NCBI RefSeq assembly: GCF_000002425.4
Contig: NC_037254.1
Span: forward strand, 13,523,756-13,587,755
Direction: 5' to 3'
Origin: Physcomitrium patens
Taxonomy: Eukaryota > Streptophyta > Bryopsida > Funariales > Funariaceae
DNA: 64,000 bases
Shown here: positions 22,401 to 31,299 of the stretch, piece after piece
How positions within the stretch are numbered: the stretch's first letter is position 1
Layout of the letters: the number at the start of each line of letters is the position of its first letter
Notes under the pieces: model-generated
Told to the model about the DNA's origin: nothing
Database searches by the model: none
What the model saw: only the letters and a program-made list of their open reading frames with translations
Program-made: the position numbers and the translations under genes

Positions 22401-23117
22401 ATAAAAATGAATAGAAAGATGTTGGAGAGTATTTGAGTACATTAAAGCGACAAAAGAGTTGGACAAATCAAGAATTTAAGAAAATCCGTAAGAAAGCCTA
22501 TGGATATTTTTTACATGATAGATATTTATGGAAGCATCTAAAAAAGAGAGAAGAAGTACCACAAAAAGTGATATGTGGTTTAAAAGCTCAACAAAGGATT
22601 ATTAAAGAATTTCATGAAAATTTATGGGTAGAGCATTGAGGTATTTGGAAAACATTCACTAAGTTAAGAGAAAAATATTGGTGGAAGGGAATGTACAAAG
22701 ACATAGCAAAATTTGTAGAATCTTGTGAGACTTGCTAAGTGTATTCAAATATTCGGCATCGAGATGGATTACATCTAACATACCCTTTAGCTTTATATTA
22801 CAAGTAGGTGGTGGATTTAGTGACAATGCCTATGGGACTTGGACAAATGAAGTATTTGGTACTTGCACGAGAAGATTTATCATATATGGTTGAAGGACGA
22901 GCATTAAAAACAAAGGATACTAAAAGAGTATGTCGATTTCTATTAGAAGAAGTTATTTGTTGCTATAGTTGTATTAGAAAAATTACGATGGATAGGAGTG
23001 AATTGGATGCAAAGGAAGCACGAAAATTCTTTAGTAGAAGAGGAATTAAACTTTCTTTAACAACAACATATAACCCAAAAAATAATGATAAAAGTGAGTG
23101 TGGACATTCACCTATTG
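22401..23117 (+). pseudogene. B2 integrase, part 1
   Basis: Pre-integrase segment KKAYGYFLHDRYLWK and FHENLWVEH, then the zinc finger histidine region and CETC, the core VVDLVTMPMG (D), ITMDRSELD (D) and DKSECGHSPIVK (E). Stops at about 22638 and 22737 and one near 22806. A2 interrupts after PIVK; the frame resumes at 29466 with ALVKACNGKAHEW. Integrase would join the cDNA to host DNA. Confidence 0.85.
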
Positions 23118-23122
23118 TTAAG
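23118..23122. other. A2 target-site duplication, left
   Basis: TTAAG, perfectly repeated at 29461-29465 after the 3' LTR. One copy removed restores B2 PIVKALVKAC. Confidence 0.95.
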
Positions 23123-23999
23123 TGTAGAATAGATATTAATTTGTTTTTGAAAGATATTGGTAAAATATATTAATAGTCCATATAATAGGAAATTCAGGAG
23201 GACGGATGAGTGATTTAGTTCTTAAAAGTGGTTAACTATAGAATTACGGTTAAAATCTGGAGAATCAAGGGAAAGTATATAGGAGTTGTAGAAGTTAATT
23301 AAGGTGCCAAACTGTGAGAGTCGTAAGCCGAGGGCCAGACTGTGAGAGTCATAAGCCGAGGGCTAAACTGTAATAGTCATGAGCCGAGGGCCATCATTGT
23401 GATAGTCATGAGCCGAGGGCCATCACTATGATAGTTGTGAGCCAGGATAAGCTTGGTGCTACCTCTTTTCTTTTGTTTGTTATTTTCTTTTAATAAGAGA
23501 ATTGAGAGTTTCTAAATATTGTGAAGTGAATTATGGAATGGAAATGTGATTGGTATTATTTGAGAAGAAGAAAGATTGAATGCTGAAATCTGATTATAGT
23601 TCAGTAGAGAGAATGAGTCTGTGTTTGTGTGAAACACCGTAATGTGAATGGCAGTTCTGTGTGAAGAATTCCAATGATTGGAATGAGGATAATTGTGTGC
23701 TGAAAGTTGTGAGGGCACAGTATTATAATTGAAGATTATGAGGGTGAATATATTGGTAGAAATAGCAGTTATTGGTATGGCTGAATTGCTGTAAGGAAGA
23801 GATCGATAAGGTGAAGGAAGAGATTATAGTTTCCTTGTGTGTTCAGATATTAGAAATAGAGACGATACATTGAGGAGGTAATTGATTATGTGACCCTAAT
23901 GTGAACGCTTAAGCAACTAGTCATTCCTCGTATTCAAATCTCCCTATACGGATTTATTCTGGGAGGTTTCTTTTGGAATAAGTAAAACGAGCAATCACA
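23123..23999 (+). repeat. A2 5' LTR
   Basis: 877 bp, TG...CA. Contains a five-unit tandem repeat (23305-23446) just before the ATAAGCTTGGTGCTACCTC block. Longer than the 3' LTR by 57 bp, which equals about two repeat units. Confidence 0.9.
23305..23446 (+). repeat. 28-bp tandem repeat in A2 5' LTR
   Basis: Five imperfect units of the type GCCA-ACTGTGAGAGTC-TAAGCCGAGG. The 3' LTR has three units (about 28831-28911), A4 and A1 LTRs about one, A3 two or so. The units are the most GC-rich part of the LTR. Confidence 0.85.
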
Positions 24000-24019
24000 T
24001 TTTGGCGTCACTGCTAAGG
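24000..24019 (+). other. A2 primer-binding site
   Basis: TTTTGGCGTCACTGCTAAGG next to the LTR end. Matches the Asp-tRNA-like site of A1 and A4 with substitutions. Confidence 0.75.
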
Positions 24020-24076
24020 AGTGATAATAGCTTTGAGTGTTAAGAATTAATTACCAAACGTGTGAGAAAATTAGCA

Positions 24077-26640
24077 ATGGAAGACGATTTCAGTAATATT
24101 TGAAGAAAAAGTATGATTATTAAGAATGAGAATTTAATAGCAAAGAGAATAAAGCAATCAAAAGAAAGAATAGAGAGATCGCAAGCAAGAAATTTGTTAC
24201 GTGATGAGCAAGATCGTAAATTAAAAAAGAAGCATCGACAAAGTTGGATTAAGCCATGGTTCCATGCTTGTCGACATATTCGATTGTACCTAGAAGACGA
24301 TCGACCTCTAATACTTCAGAAGTACATACCATTAAAAAAATTACTAAGAGCACTCGCGGGGAGTATTGCTAATAGTCTAGCATACCTCTCGAAGCTATTA
24401 ACGAAAAGCAAGGAAAGCACAGAGGAATTAGGTAGCCCATTGGATATTTTTCCAATTGGAGATACGTCCAATTCTAACAAGACTTGTTTTGAAGATCGGC
24501 ATAAATTACTTGCCAATAAAGACTAATTTAGAGTATATCAAAATCTGTTGTTTTCACTTCATATTCAACCAGTAAAATTATTTGGAAATAATAATAGTCA
24601 ATTGGGAAGGCCTGGAAGTCCAAAAAAGACTTTTGTGGGAGATAATTTTTATTTTAATAAGAAATTGAACAGAACATTGGCATCTTTAATGGCATCTGGA
24701 GGATCAGCAGTTCCGATTGCAGTTCAAATGGGTGCAGTAGGCGATCGTACAACTAGTGTCAAGCCACTACCTATTTTTTGGGGATTTCTGGGTACGGATC
24801 TAGATTAACATTTGTCTCAATTCTTGACGACGTGTGTAGCTAATAATGATAGAACTGAAGATATTTGGTTAAGATGGCTGCCAACGACATTAAAAGATAC
24901 GGCATTTGAATGGTACAACTGCCAACTAATGGATCAATTTCCGAATTGGAAAGCATTGAAGAATACATTTTTAGCCCATTCTCGACCAATTGGTTTTGAA
25001 GAACATCTTAGAGAAAAATTAATGAACAGCAGAATAGTACCAGGGGAAGCGGTACAGTCATATTATGGTCACGTAGCAGATATACTTCGAAAATGGCCAA
25101 ATAACCAAATGTCAAAATCGTTTGTGTTGTCCATATTGGTTAATGGACTACACCCACCAGAATTGAAGATGTTTGTAAAGGAGACCCAATCAGTCACCAT
25201 TACATCATCTCTTGAGCAAATGAGAGTATGGGAGGAATGTCACTATGACCAAAACTTAACAGTTGGAGCCACAATGATTCTATCTCAAGGAGGTTATCAA
25301 ATGACAAATTGGAATGATGCATCGGAAGGTTATCTGGGAAGGAATAATTATGGTACAATTCCACATGGAATCATAGATGTCGTTCCATTGCAGGCTGTAC
25401 CACCATCATCATCACACCCGTATGTGCCTTATTCCGCATATCAAAAATCAACACCTACAAAAGAATTGCCAAATGCATTGGTATCAAGGGATCCCAATGA
25501 GTCATTGCTGTTAACATTGACGAAAAAAATGGATGAATTGGCTGTGAATCTGGCCAAGGATAAAGAAAAGAAGTATAAATCAAGTAATATGCATCCCAAT
25601 GTCTAGTGCAGCAATTGTAAGGGACAAGGTCATTTTGTAACAGAATATCCTTCACCACCCTAAATGATTGTACAATGTACCTTTTACGGGGGCAAGCATA
25701 TTACCACCAACTGTTGGAATTTACGGAAGCAACAACAACTCAGTAATGAGATAATGAGTCAATCAACTTTGTGGAATGTCAATCAAATACAAACAAATAA
25801 TAGGTTTGGTTGGAATAGAAATCGAGCGAATAAACAAAATAGGAATTATTCTAATTTCTTAAACTCTAAATTTTACCAAGAAGGTTTATCCAATACTCAC
25901 GGATTGGCGATGAACCAACCAAGATACCATCAATATCTACCCATGATGAAGCCAATGCTAGAGTCTATAATAACAATGGATCAATCAAGATCCTTTATTC
26001 ATCCTACATGAAACAAGCCTAATAGGTATATACCGGTGGAGGCACCCAATAAGCCTGATGGAGGTGCAAGGAGACCACTTCGTTGCTATTGTTGCAGACA
26101 AATAAGTTATTATGCCAATGAATGTCCTAATCCAAGGGCCACTGATGATTATGCTCCACTATGTAGAAATTGTAAGCAGTCTGGTTACACTTATCAGCAA
26201 TGCAATGTGCCCTTTAATTATAATAACTAGGACCAGTAAATGCAAATAAGCCAACTAGCAGAGGACAAAGGCCTTATTCAACAAGACGCACCAGAACATC
26301 AAGTCGAGGTGGTGAACGCAGTACTTACGAGATGCTAACAAAAAGACAAGAATCCAATTCAAGACATGGATGAACCAATCATAGGAGAGCAAGTAGCACC
26401 GTCCACAGGGCTAAACGAACCAATATCAATATTAGGACATATTCTAATATTAAGACCTCAACAGACTGAAGAATCTAATTCGATTTCACATGCCAATTTA
26501 CTGGGACCATCCAATCCAGGTCCTGTTATGGGCTTTGTACCTAGTATGAGACCTAACTCGATGGTACAACCCAATGAGGTCCCAATTATGGAGGCTTCGG
26601 TTCCGTTCCAAGCAGTTCCAATCTCTACGCAATTCTGAGA
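24077..26640 (+). pseudogene. A2 gag with four Cys-His boxes
   Basis: From ATG 24077 the frame is unshifted through capsid: IPLKKLLRALAGSIANSLAY, FYFNKKLNRTLASLM, EDIWLRWLPTTLKDTAFEWY and SYYGHVADILRKWP. Four nucleocapsid boxes follow: CSNCKGQGHFVTEY (last C is Y), CTFYGGKHITTNC (second C is Y, one residue short), CYCCRQISYYANEC (H is Y) and CRNCKQSGYTYQQC (H is Y). Most losses are Cys or His to Tyr, each one transition. Stops at 24101, 24524, 24806, 25604, 25661, 26009, 26228 and 26636, with no frameshift. The capsid stretch IWLRWLP...AFEWY is typical of the Retrotrans_gag fold. It is about 850 codons, long for a gag. Confidence 0.85.
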
Positions 26641-27800
26641 AACGTCCTATCCATTGAAAGATCCTCTCGAGGGCGGAAATTTCAAGGAAGCCCCGGCTGC
26701 TGTTCCAATTCCGAGTCCAGGGTGGAAGAATATCTTATCTCACGAAGTTAAACTCAAACCAATAAAACACAAAAGAGCATTAGAAATTACTCTCAATATG
26801 GAATCCTATGACATTCTGAAGAATTTGGATGTTATTCAGCCTTCAATTACAATGAAGCAACTTTTGGCTGTAGCATCGAAATGTTGATCTATATTGAATT
26901 TAGTGCTAATACAACAAAGATCCCGCACTAAAGAAATTTATGAAGTTATCTTAAACCCAGATCTGGGTGCACCAACAATCGATGTAACAATCGATGGCAT
27001 TTTAATTCCAGGGGTACAAGTCGATGGTGGCTCCAATATGAATTTAATGAACGTGGATACAATGAAGTACTTGGATCTAAAGCAATTACTACCTACGACA
27101 TTGGTCTTACGAATGACAGATCATAGTCGGATAAAGTCAATGGAAATCTTACGTAATATTGCTACTGTAATCGTAGGATTTACATACAAAATCAATTATA
27201 TTGTATTCCAATTATAGAATTCTATGTTATTGTATCCCATTTTATTGGGCAGACCTTGGCTTTATTAAGCCAAAGCTAAGAATGATTAGGACCGAGGCAC
27301 ATTGACAATTGGAAAAGGCCGTGATCAGATTGTTTTACAGATGTATCCCGTACAATATCATGGAGAATCTCAATTGCCAAAATCAGAATTTACATCGGAC
27401 AACGAGAGTCAATTGATTGAGGCAAATAACGATCCTATAGGTTCATCGCAATTTGGGGTAGGACAAAACACTTCAACAGCAAAAGCAGGATTCTACCAAT
27501 GTGGAGGTCTCGACAAATATTTACTGCATCAGGAGAATGCGACTAACTCATATCATGCTATTGCCGAATAGATGAACAATTCTGCAATCAATAGAGTCAG
27601 CACATTAGAACCAAATTTGGGTGGTTTCCATATGTCGAATAATACAAGATATTCAAATCAAGAGAAGACAATTAAATCAGAGGTTGTTGAAGACCTTGTG
27701 TATCAATCTATTAACTTGGGAACCAACGAAATGCCACAGCTAATTAAAATATATGCCAGTATTATAAGTACAGAATTGGATGCTTGGAAATAGTTTTTTG
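26641..27800 (+). pseudogene. A2 protease region
   Basis: KRALEITLNMESYDILKNL and PSITMKQLLAVASKC lead into the protease: APTIDVTIDGILIPGVQVDGG, active site VDGGSNMNLMNVDTM (D-G-G as in many Athila/Tat proteases) and LYPILLGRPWLY (second motif). Then GRGTLTIGKGRD-like text and FYQCGGLDKYLLH. A TAG and TAA interrupt. The VDGGS-x-x-N form and the ILLGRPW motif both fit the Athila/Tat side of Gypsy. Same frame as gag. Confidence 0.85.
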
Positions 27801-28130
27801 TCAATCACAAATCTGTCTTTGTATGGTCGTATGCGGATTTGAAAGGGATTCCGGTTGATGTATATGAGCACCAGATTATTTTGGAGGAGGGTATTACACC
27901 AATTCGTCAAAGTCAACATCGCCTTAATCCTAAATATTTCCTCATGGTGAATGAGGAATTGGATGAACTTCTCGACGTGGATTTTATTTATCCTGTTCCG
28001 CATAATACATGGATGTCGCCAATCGTGATAATACCGAAGAAGAATGGAAAAATCCAAATATGTCAAGATTTTTGAAAGTTAAATGTGGCCACTAAGAAAG
28101 ATTACTTTTTATTACCTTTCACGGACAGTA
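27801..28130 (+). pseudogene. A2 reverse transcriptase, N-terminal stub
   Basis: SYADLKGIPVDVYEHQIIL, RLNPKYFLMVNEELDELL, FIYPVPHNTWMSPIVIIPKK and NGKIQICQDF, then ATKKDYFLLPFTDS. This is RT up to the first catalytic region, which in A4 continues as IFEAIVCHKFYLFLNEF and the FLDDF active site. Here the text changes at TDSMGNMLS, the first deletion junction. No polymerase, RNase H or integrase residues remain. Confidence 0.9.
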
Positions 28131-28280
28131 TGGGTAACATGTTGTCATTATCACCAGGTAGTAAAAGAATAGGAGTGGGGCACCAATTAAAGTCATTCTG
28201 TGGTATTGTTTTGATTTGGCTGGAGTGCCATTTTCTTGTATTTCTTGTGTTTTCAAGAGTAGTAGTTTCAATTAAGAGTT
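28127..28280 (+). other. A2 double deletion junction
   Basis: Junction 1 near 28127-28131 joins RT (GGACAGTAT) to the 3' region (GTATGGGTAACATGTTGTCA) that in A4 lies at 56402. The A4 sequences on both sides share GATAGTAT. Junction 2 near 28271-28278 joins TTTCAATTAAGAG (A4 56545-56557) to AGTTAACAGTGAGG (A4 57990). The A4 sides share AAGAG. A3 has the same two joins at about 34590 and 34449. Confidence 0.85.
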
Positions 28281-28620
28281 AACAGTGAGGAGCCAATCAC
28301 AAGTGTCAATTGAAGATATTCCAGAATGGATGAATCAACAGCAATAACAATTGGAACTTCGAGATGTCCAAATCTTGAAATTGGATGTTCAAGTCCGTGT
28401 ATTGGGTGAGTATAATGAAGATCTATCAAACCAGTTGAGGAAGGGGTCGATGGACTGGAGGAAGAAGAAGAAGATGTGCAATTGGAACCAGATTTGGTCA
28501 AACCTACATTCGATAATGCAACAATTGATTAATTAGATAGGCAAGAGGGATCACAATTTTTGTGGAGATTTGTTAGATAATTTTTAGATAGGTATCAATT
28601 GAGTGTTTGCGAGGACGCTG
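28281..28620 (+). pseudogene. A2 remnant of post-pol ORF, coiled-coil end
   Basis: Retained C-terminal end of the A-family post-pol ORF: ELRDVQILKLDVQV, VLGEYNEDLSNQLRKG and (after a frame slip) GLEEEEDVQLEPDLV. It aligns with A4 58089-58280. Leucine/glutamate heptads suggest a coiled coil. The N-terminal domain seen in A4 at 56590-57700 is deleted. It is followed by the polypurine tract. Confidence 0.7.
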
Positions 28621-28624
28621 TATA

Positions 28625-28640
28625 GATAGGAGTGGGGCTA
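28625..28640 (+). other. A2 polypurine tract
   Basis: GATAGGAGTGGGGCTA directly before the 3' LTR. The same GGAGTGGGGC core precedes the A4 3' LTR. Confidence 0.8.
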
Positions 28641-29460
28641 TGTAGAATAGATATTAATTTATTTTTGAAAGATATTGGTAAAATATATTAATAGTCCATA
28701 TAATAGGAAATTCAGGAGGACGGATGAGTATTTTAGTTCTTAAAAGCAGTTAATTATAGAATTATGGTTAGAATTTGGAGAATCAAAGAAAAGTATATAG
28801 GAGTTGTAGAAGTTAATTAAGGTGCTAAACTGTGAGAGTCGTAAGCCGAGGGCTAAACTGTAATAGTCATGAGTCGAGGGCCATCACTAAAATAATTGTA
28901 AGCCGGAATAAGCTTGGTGCTACCTCTTTTCTTTTGTTTGTTATTTTCTTTTAATAAGAAGATTGAGAGTTTCTAAATATTGTGAAGTAAATTATGGAAT
29001 GGAAATGTGATTGTTATTATTTGAGAAGAAGAAAGATTGAATGCTGAAATCTAATTGTAGTTGAGCAGAGAGAATGAGTCTATATTTGTGTGAAACATCG
29101 TAATGTGAATGGCAGTTCTGTGTGAAGAATTCCAATGATTGGAATGAGGATAATTGTGTGCTGAAAGTTGTGAGAGCGCAGTATTACACTTGGAGATTAT
29201 GAGGGTGAATATATTGGTGGAAATAGCAGTTATTGGTATGACTGAATTACTGTAAGGAAGAGATCGATAAGGTGAAGGAGGAGATTATAGTTTCCTTGTA
29301 TATTCAGATATTAGAAATAGAGATGATACATTGAGGAGGTAATTGATTGTGTGACCCTAACGTGAACGCTTAAGTGACTAGTCATTCCCCGTGTTCGAAT
29401 CTCTCTATACAGATTTATTCTGGGAGGTTTCTTCTGGAATAAGTAAAACGAGCAATCACA
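28641..29460 (+). repeat. A2 3' LTR
   Basis: 820 bp, TGTAGAATAG to GCAATCACA. Collinear with 23123-23999 apart from two fewer tandem units and scattered substitutions. Followed at once by the TTAAG duplication. Confidence 0.9.
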
Positions 29461-29754
29461 TTAAGGCATTAGTAAAGGCATGCAATGGCAAAGCACATGA
29501 ATGGCCTAGACTACTACCATTTGCACTATGGATAGATCGTACAATTCATAGTTTGGTAACAGATTATATGCCTTTTGAATTAATATATGGACAAAAATCA
29601 GTAATGCGAATAGAAGATGTAGTACCTACATGGGGTGTATTGCCTTAGAAGAATGATCTCAACAGAGAAGAACTTTTAACATTACGGATTCAACAACTAG
29701 AAAAAAGATCCAATGATATTGAAACAGTAATAGAAAAATTGTAAGAAGCAAGGT
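29461..29754 (+). pseudogene. B2 integrase, part 2
   Basis: Continuation of the frame left at 23117: ALVKACNGKAHEWPRLLPFA, LWIDRTIHSLVTDYMPFELI and VVPTWGVLP, then a TAG and NREELLTLRIQQLEKRSND. It matches the B1 integrase at 9900-9600. It ends in EARxL where a deletion removes the rest of the integrase, the polypurine tract and the LTR start. The first five bases, TTAAG, are the right-hand A2 target duplication. Confidence 0.85.
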
Positions 29755-31299
29755 GACTTTTAGAAAGGTGACTTCTACTTACTTTGTAGCACCATAAGTA
29801 AGGCAAATCAAAGTAGATTAGAAAAATAAATGATATAGGCATCTTTAAGAAGAAATTAAGAGTAAATTCTAGAAAAAATTACTTAGAAAAACTAGATATT
29901 TATACCCAGAGAGAGCCGGTTATGAACCAGGATCGAAATCAAATCCTAGGGCACAAAACCAAGTCTCGACAACGACTCTGGAGCTCTTTTGGAAATCGAA
30001 GAATGAGGTTTGATAGCAGACTAAATGATCTTTCTATGAGCATTGATTTTGGGTGATTTGGAGTTGATATGACTTTGTAAGAGCTTTACAAAGTCAAAGT
30101 TTGTTTCGGATGACTTAGATTTTATGAAATAAAATAGGGTTTACGTTTTGAGTGATTTCAAGAGTTTTGTAATAGATCTATGGATGAAATTTTGTGGGTT
30201 TATGGTTATAGTTGTATTTGATATGTATCATAAATTTTAGCTTGATTTAAAGATTGAATTGAGGAATATTGAGGTTTAAGTGGGTCAAGGTCTCAGAAAG
30301 TAGAATTTTAGATCTAGTAGGGGTTTTTGAGATTTCTTGCAATCTATTAATTGAATTGGAGTGAAACTTATGTGAGAGGATATAAGACTTATTTTTCTAT
30401 GTGTATAAAAATTTTAAGATCAATCGAATAGTGCAAAAGAGAGATATTGGCTCTAGAAGATTGGCATTAAGATTGGAGAAGGAGGTCGGCCAATATCCAA
30501 GCACATTTTTGAGGTTATCGTCAATTTGGTAAATTCGATCCTTATCAATTTTTTTGTGCTTGTTTTTAACTTAATTTTTTAGAAGTGTGAAAATTTTGAG
30601 TTAAGATCAACAGTTTATTCATTAGTTATTGAGGTTTAAATCTATTGTTGGAATTATTAGAATTTGGTTTAGAGTTTGGTTAGGATTTGATTTGGAGTTT
30701 AGGGTTTGAATTAGGGTTTGATTTAAGATTTAGGATTTGATTAGGGTTTTGTTTAGGGTTTGGTTAGGATTCGATTTAGGATTTAGGATTTGGTTATGGT
30801 TTGATTTAGGATTTAGAGTTTGGATTAGGGTTTGATTTAGGATTTAGGATTTGGATTTGGGTTTGATTTAGGATTTAGGATTTGGTTTAGAGTTTGGTTT
30901 GGATTTGGTTTAGGATTTTGTTGGGATTTGATTTAAGATTTGTTTAGGGTTTGATTTTGGATTTAGGATTTTATTAGGATTTAAGATTCAATTATTTTTG
31001 ACCTAAAGTTTGAATGAAGTTCAATAGGATTTTAACTAGAATTAAATTAAGATTGAATTGAGATGTATTTGAGTGATATTTGTGTTCTTTCTAATGTTTC
31101 TTTAAGATTTCTTATTGTTTGTTTGAAATTTCTTTGAGGTTTTTTTGAATTTGATTAAGCTTTTTTAGCATTATTATAGTCTAATTAGAAAATTGTTAGT
31201 ATTCTATTAGAATTAGGATTTTGGTATTGCAATTTTTATTCTTCCTTCCACAGCCGGGTGCCTAGAGCATTCTCCAACAAGACTTCACGTATTACGACA
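29755..31299 (+). repeat. B2 3' LTR, 5'-truncated
   Basis: Matches the 5' LTR from 11376 to 13185 and ends ATTACGACA. Lacks the first ~150 bp because of the deletion that also took the polypurine tract. The TTTAGG-like array (30658-30995) is about 250 bp shorter than in the partner LTR. Confidence 0.85.
30658..30995 (+). repeat. TTTAGG-like minisatellite in B2 3' LTR
   Basis: About 340 bp of TTTAGGATTTGG-type units with several GGTTTAGGGTTTGG variants. Same position as 12286-12875 and 3418-3895. Confidence 0.9.

Larger units (their letters stand above)
23123..29460 (+). mobile_element. A2: internally deleted, non-autonomous A-family element
   Basis: Complete insertion of 6338 bp with a perfect TTAAG duplication, LTRs of 877 and 820 bp (TGTAGAAT...AATCACA), primer site and polypurine tract. 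The internal region has one frame from 24077 to 28282: gag, protease and only the first part of RT. It then jumps (about 28127) over the rest of RT, RNase H and integrase to 3' sequence, and jumps again (about 28275) over most of the post-pol ORF. A3 has both junctions at the same places. This makes A2 a member of a lineage that must have relied on enzymes supplied in trans. Confidence 0.9.
11230..31299 (+). mobile_element. B2: Gypsy element carrying K1 and A2
   Basis: Plus-strand member of the B family inserted in B1. The order is 5' LTR 11230-13185, primer site, gag (13209-13427 and 18016-19790, split by K1), protease, RT, RNase H and integrase (19795-23122 and 29461-29754, split by A2), then 3' LTR 29755-31299. 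Flanks CCGT (11226-11229) and CCAC (31300-31303) suggest a 4-bp duplication with two changes. Removing the insert rejoins B1 as HYVHIVDLLYELL. The 3' end of the internal region, its polypurine tract and the first ~150 bp of the 3' LTR are deleted. Confidence 0.85.

Noticed and set aside
23305-23446. CRISPR-like array
   Set aside because: Units are directly adjacent with no unique spacers; copy number varies between LTRs of one element.
24316-24516. Minus-strand ORF of 66 codons, similar to the plus ORF at 1427
   Set aside because: Similarity comes only from lying antisense to the same gag segment in two copies.
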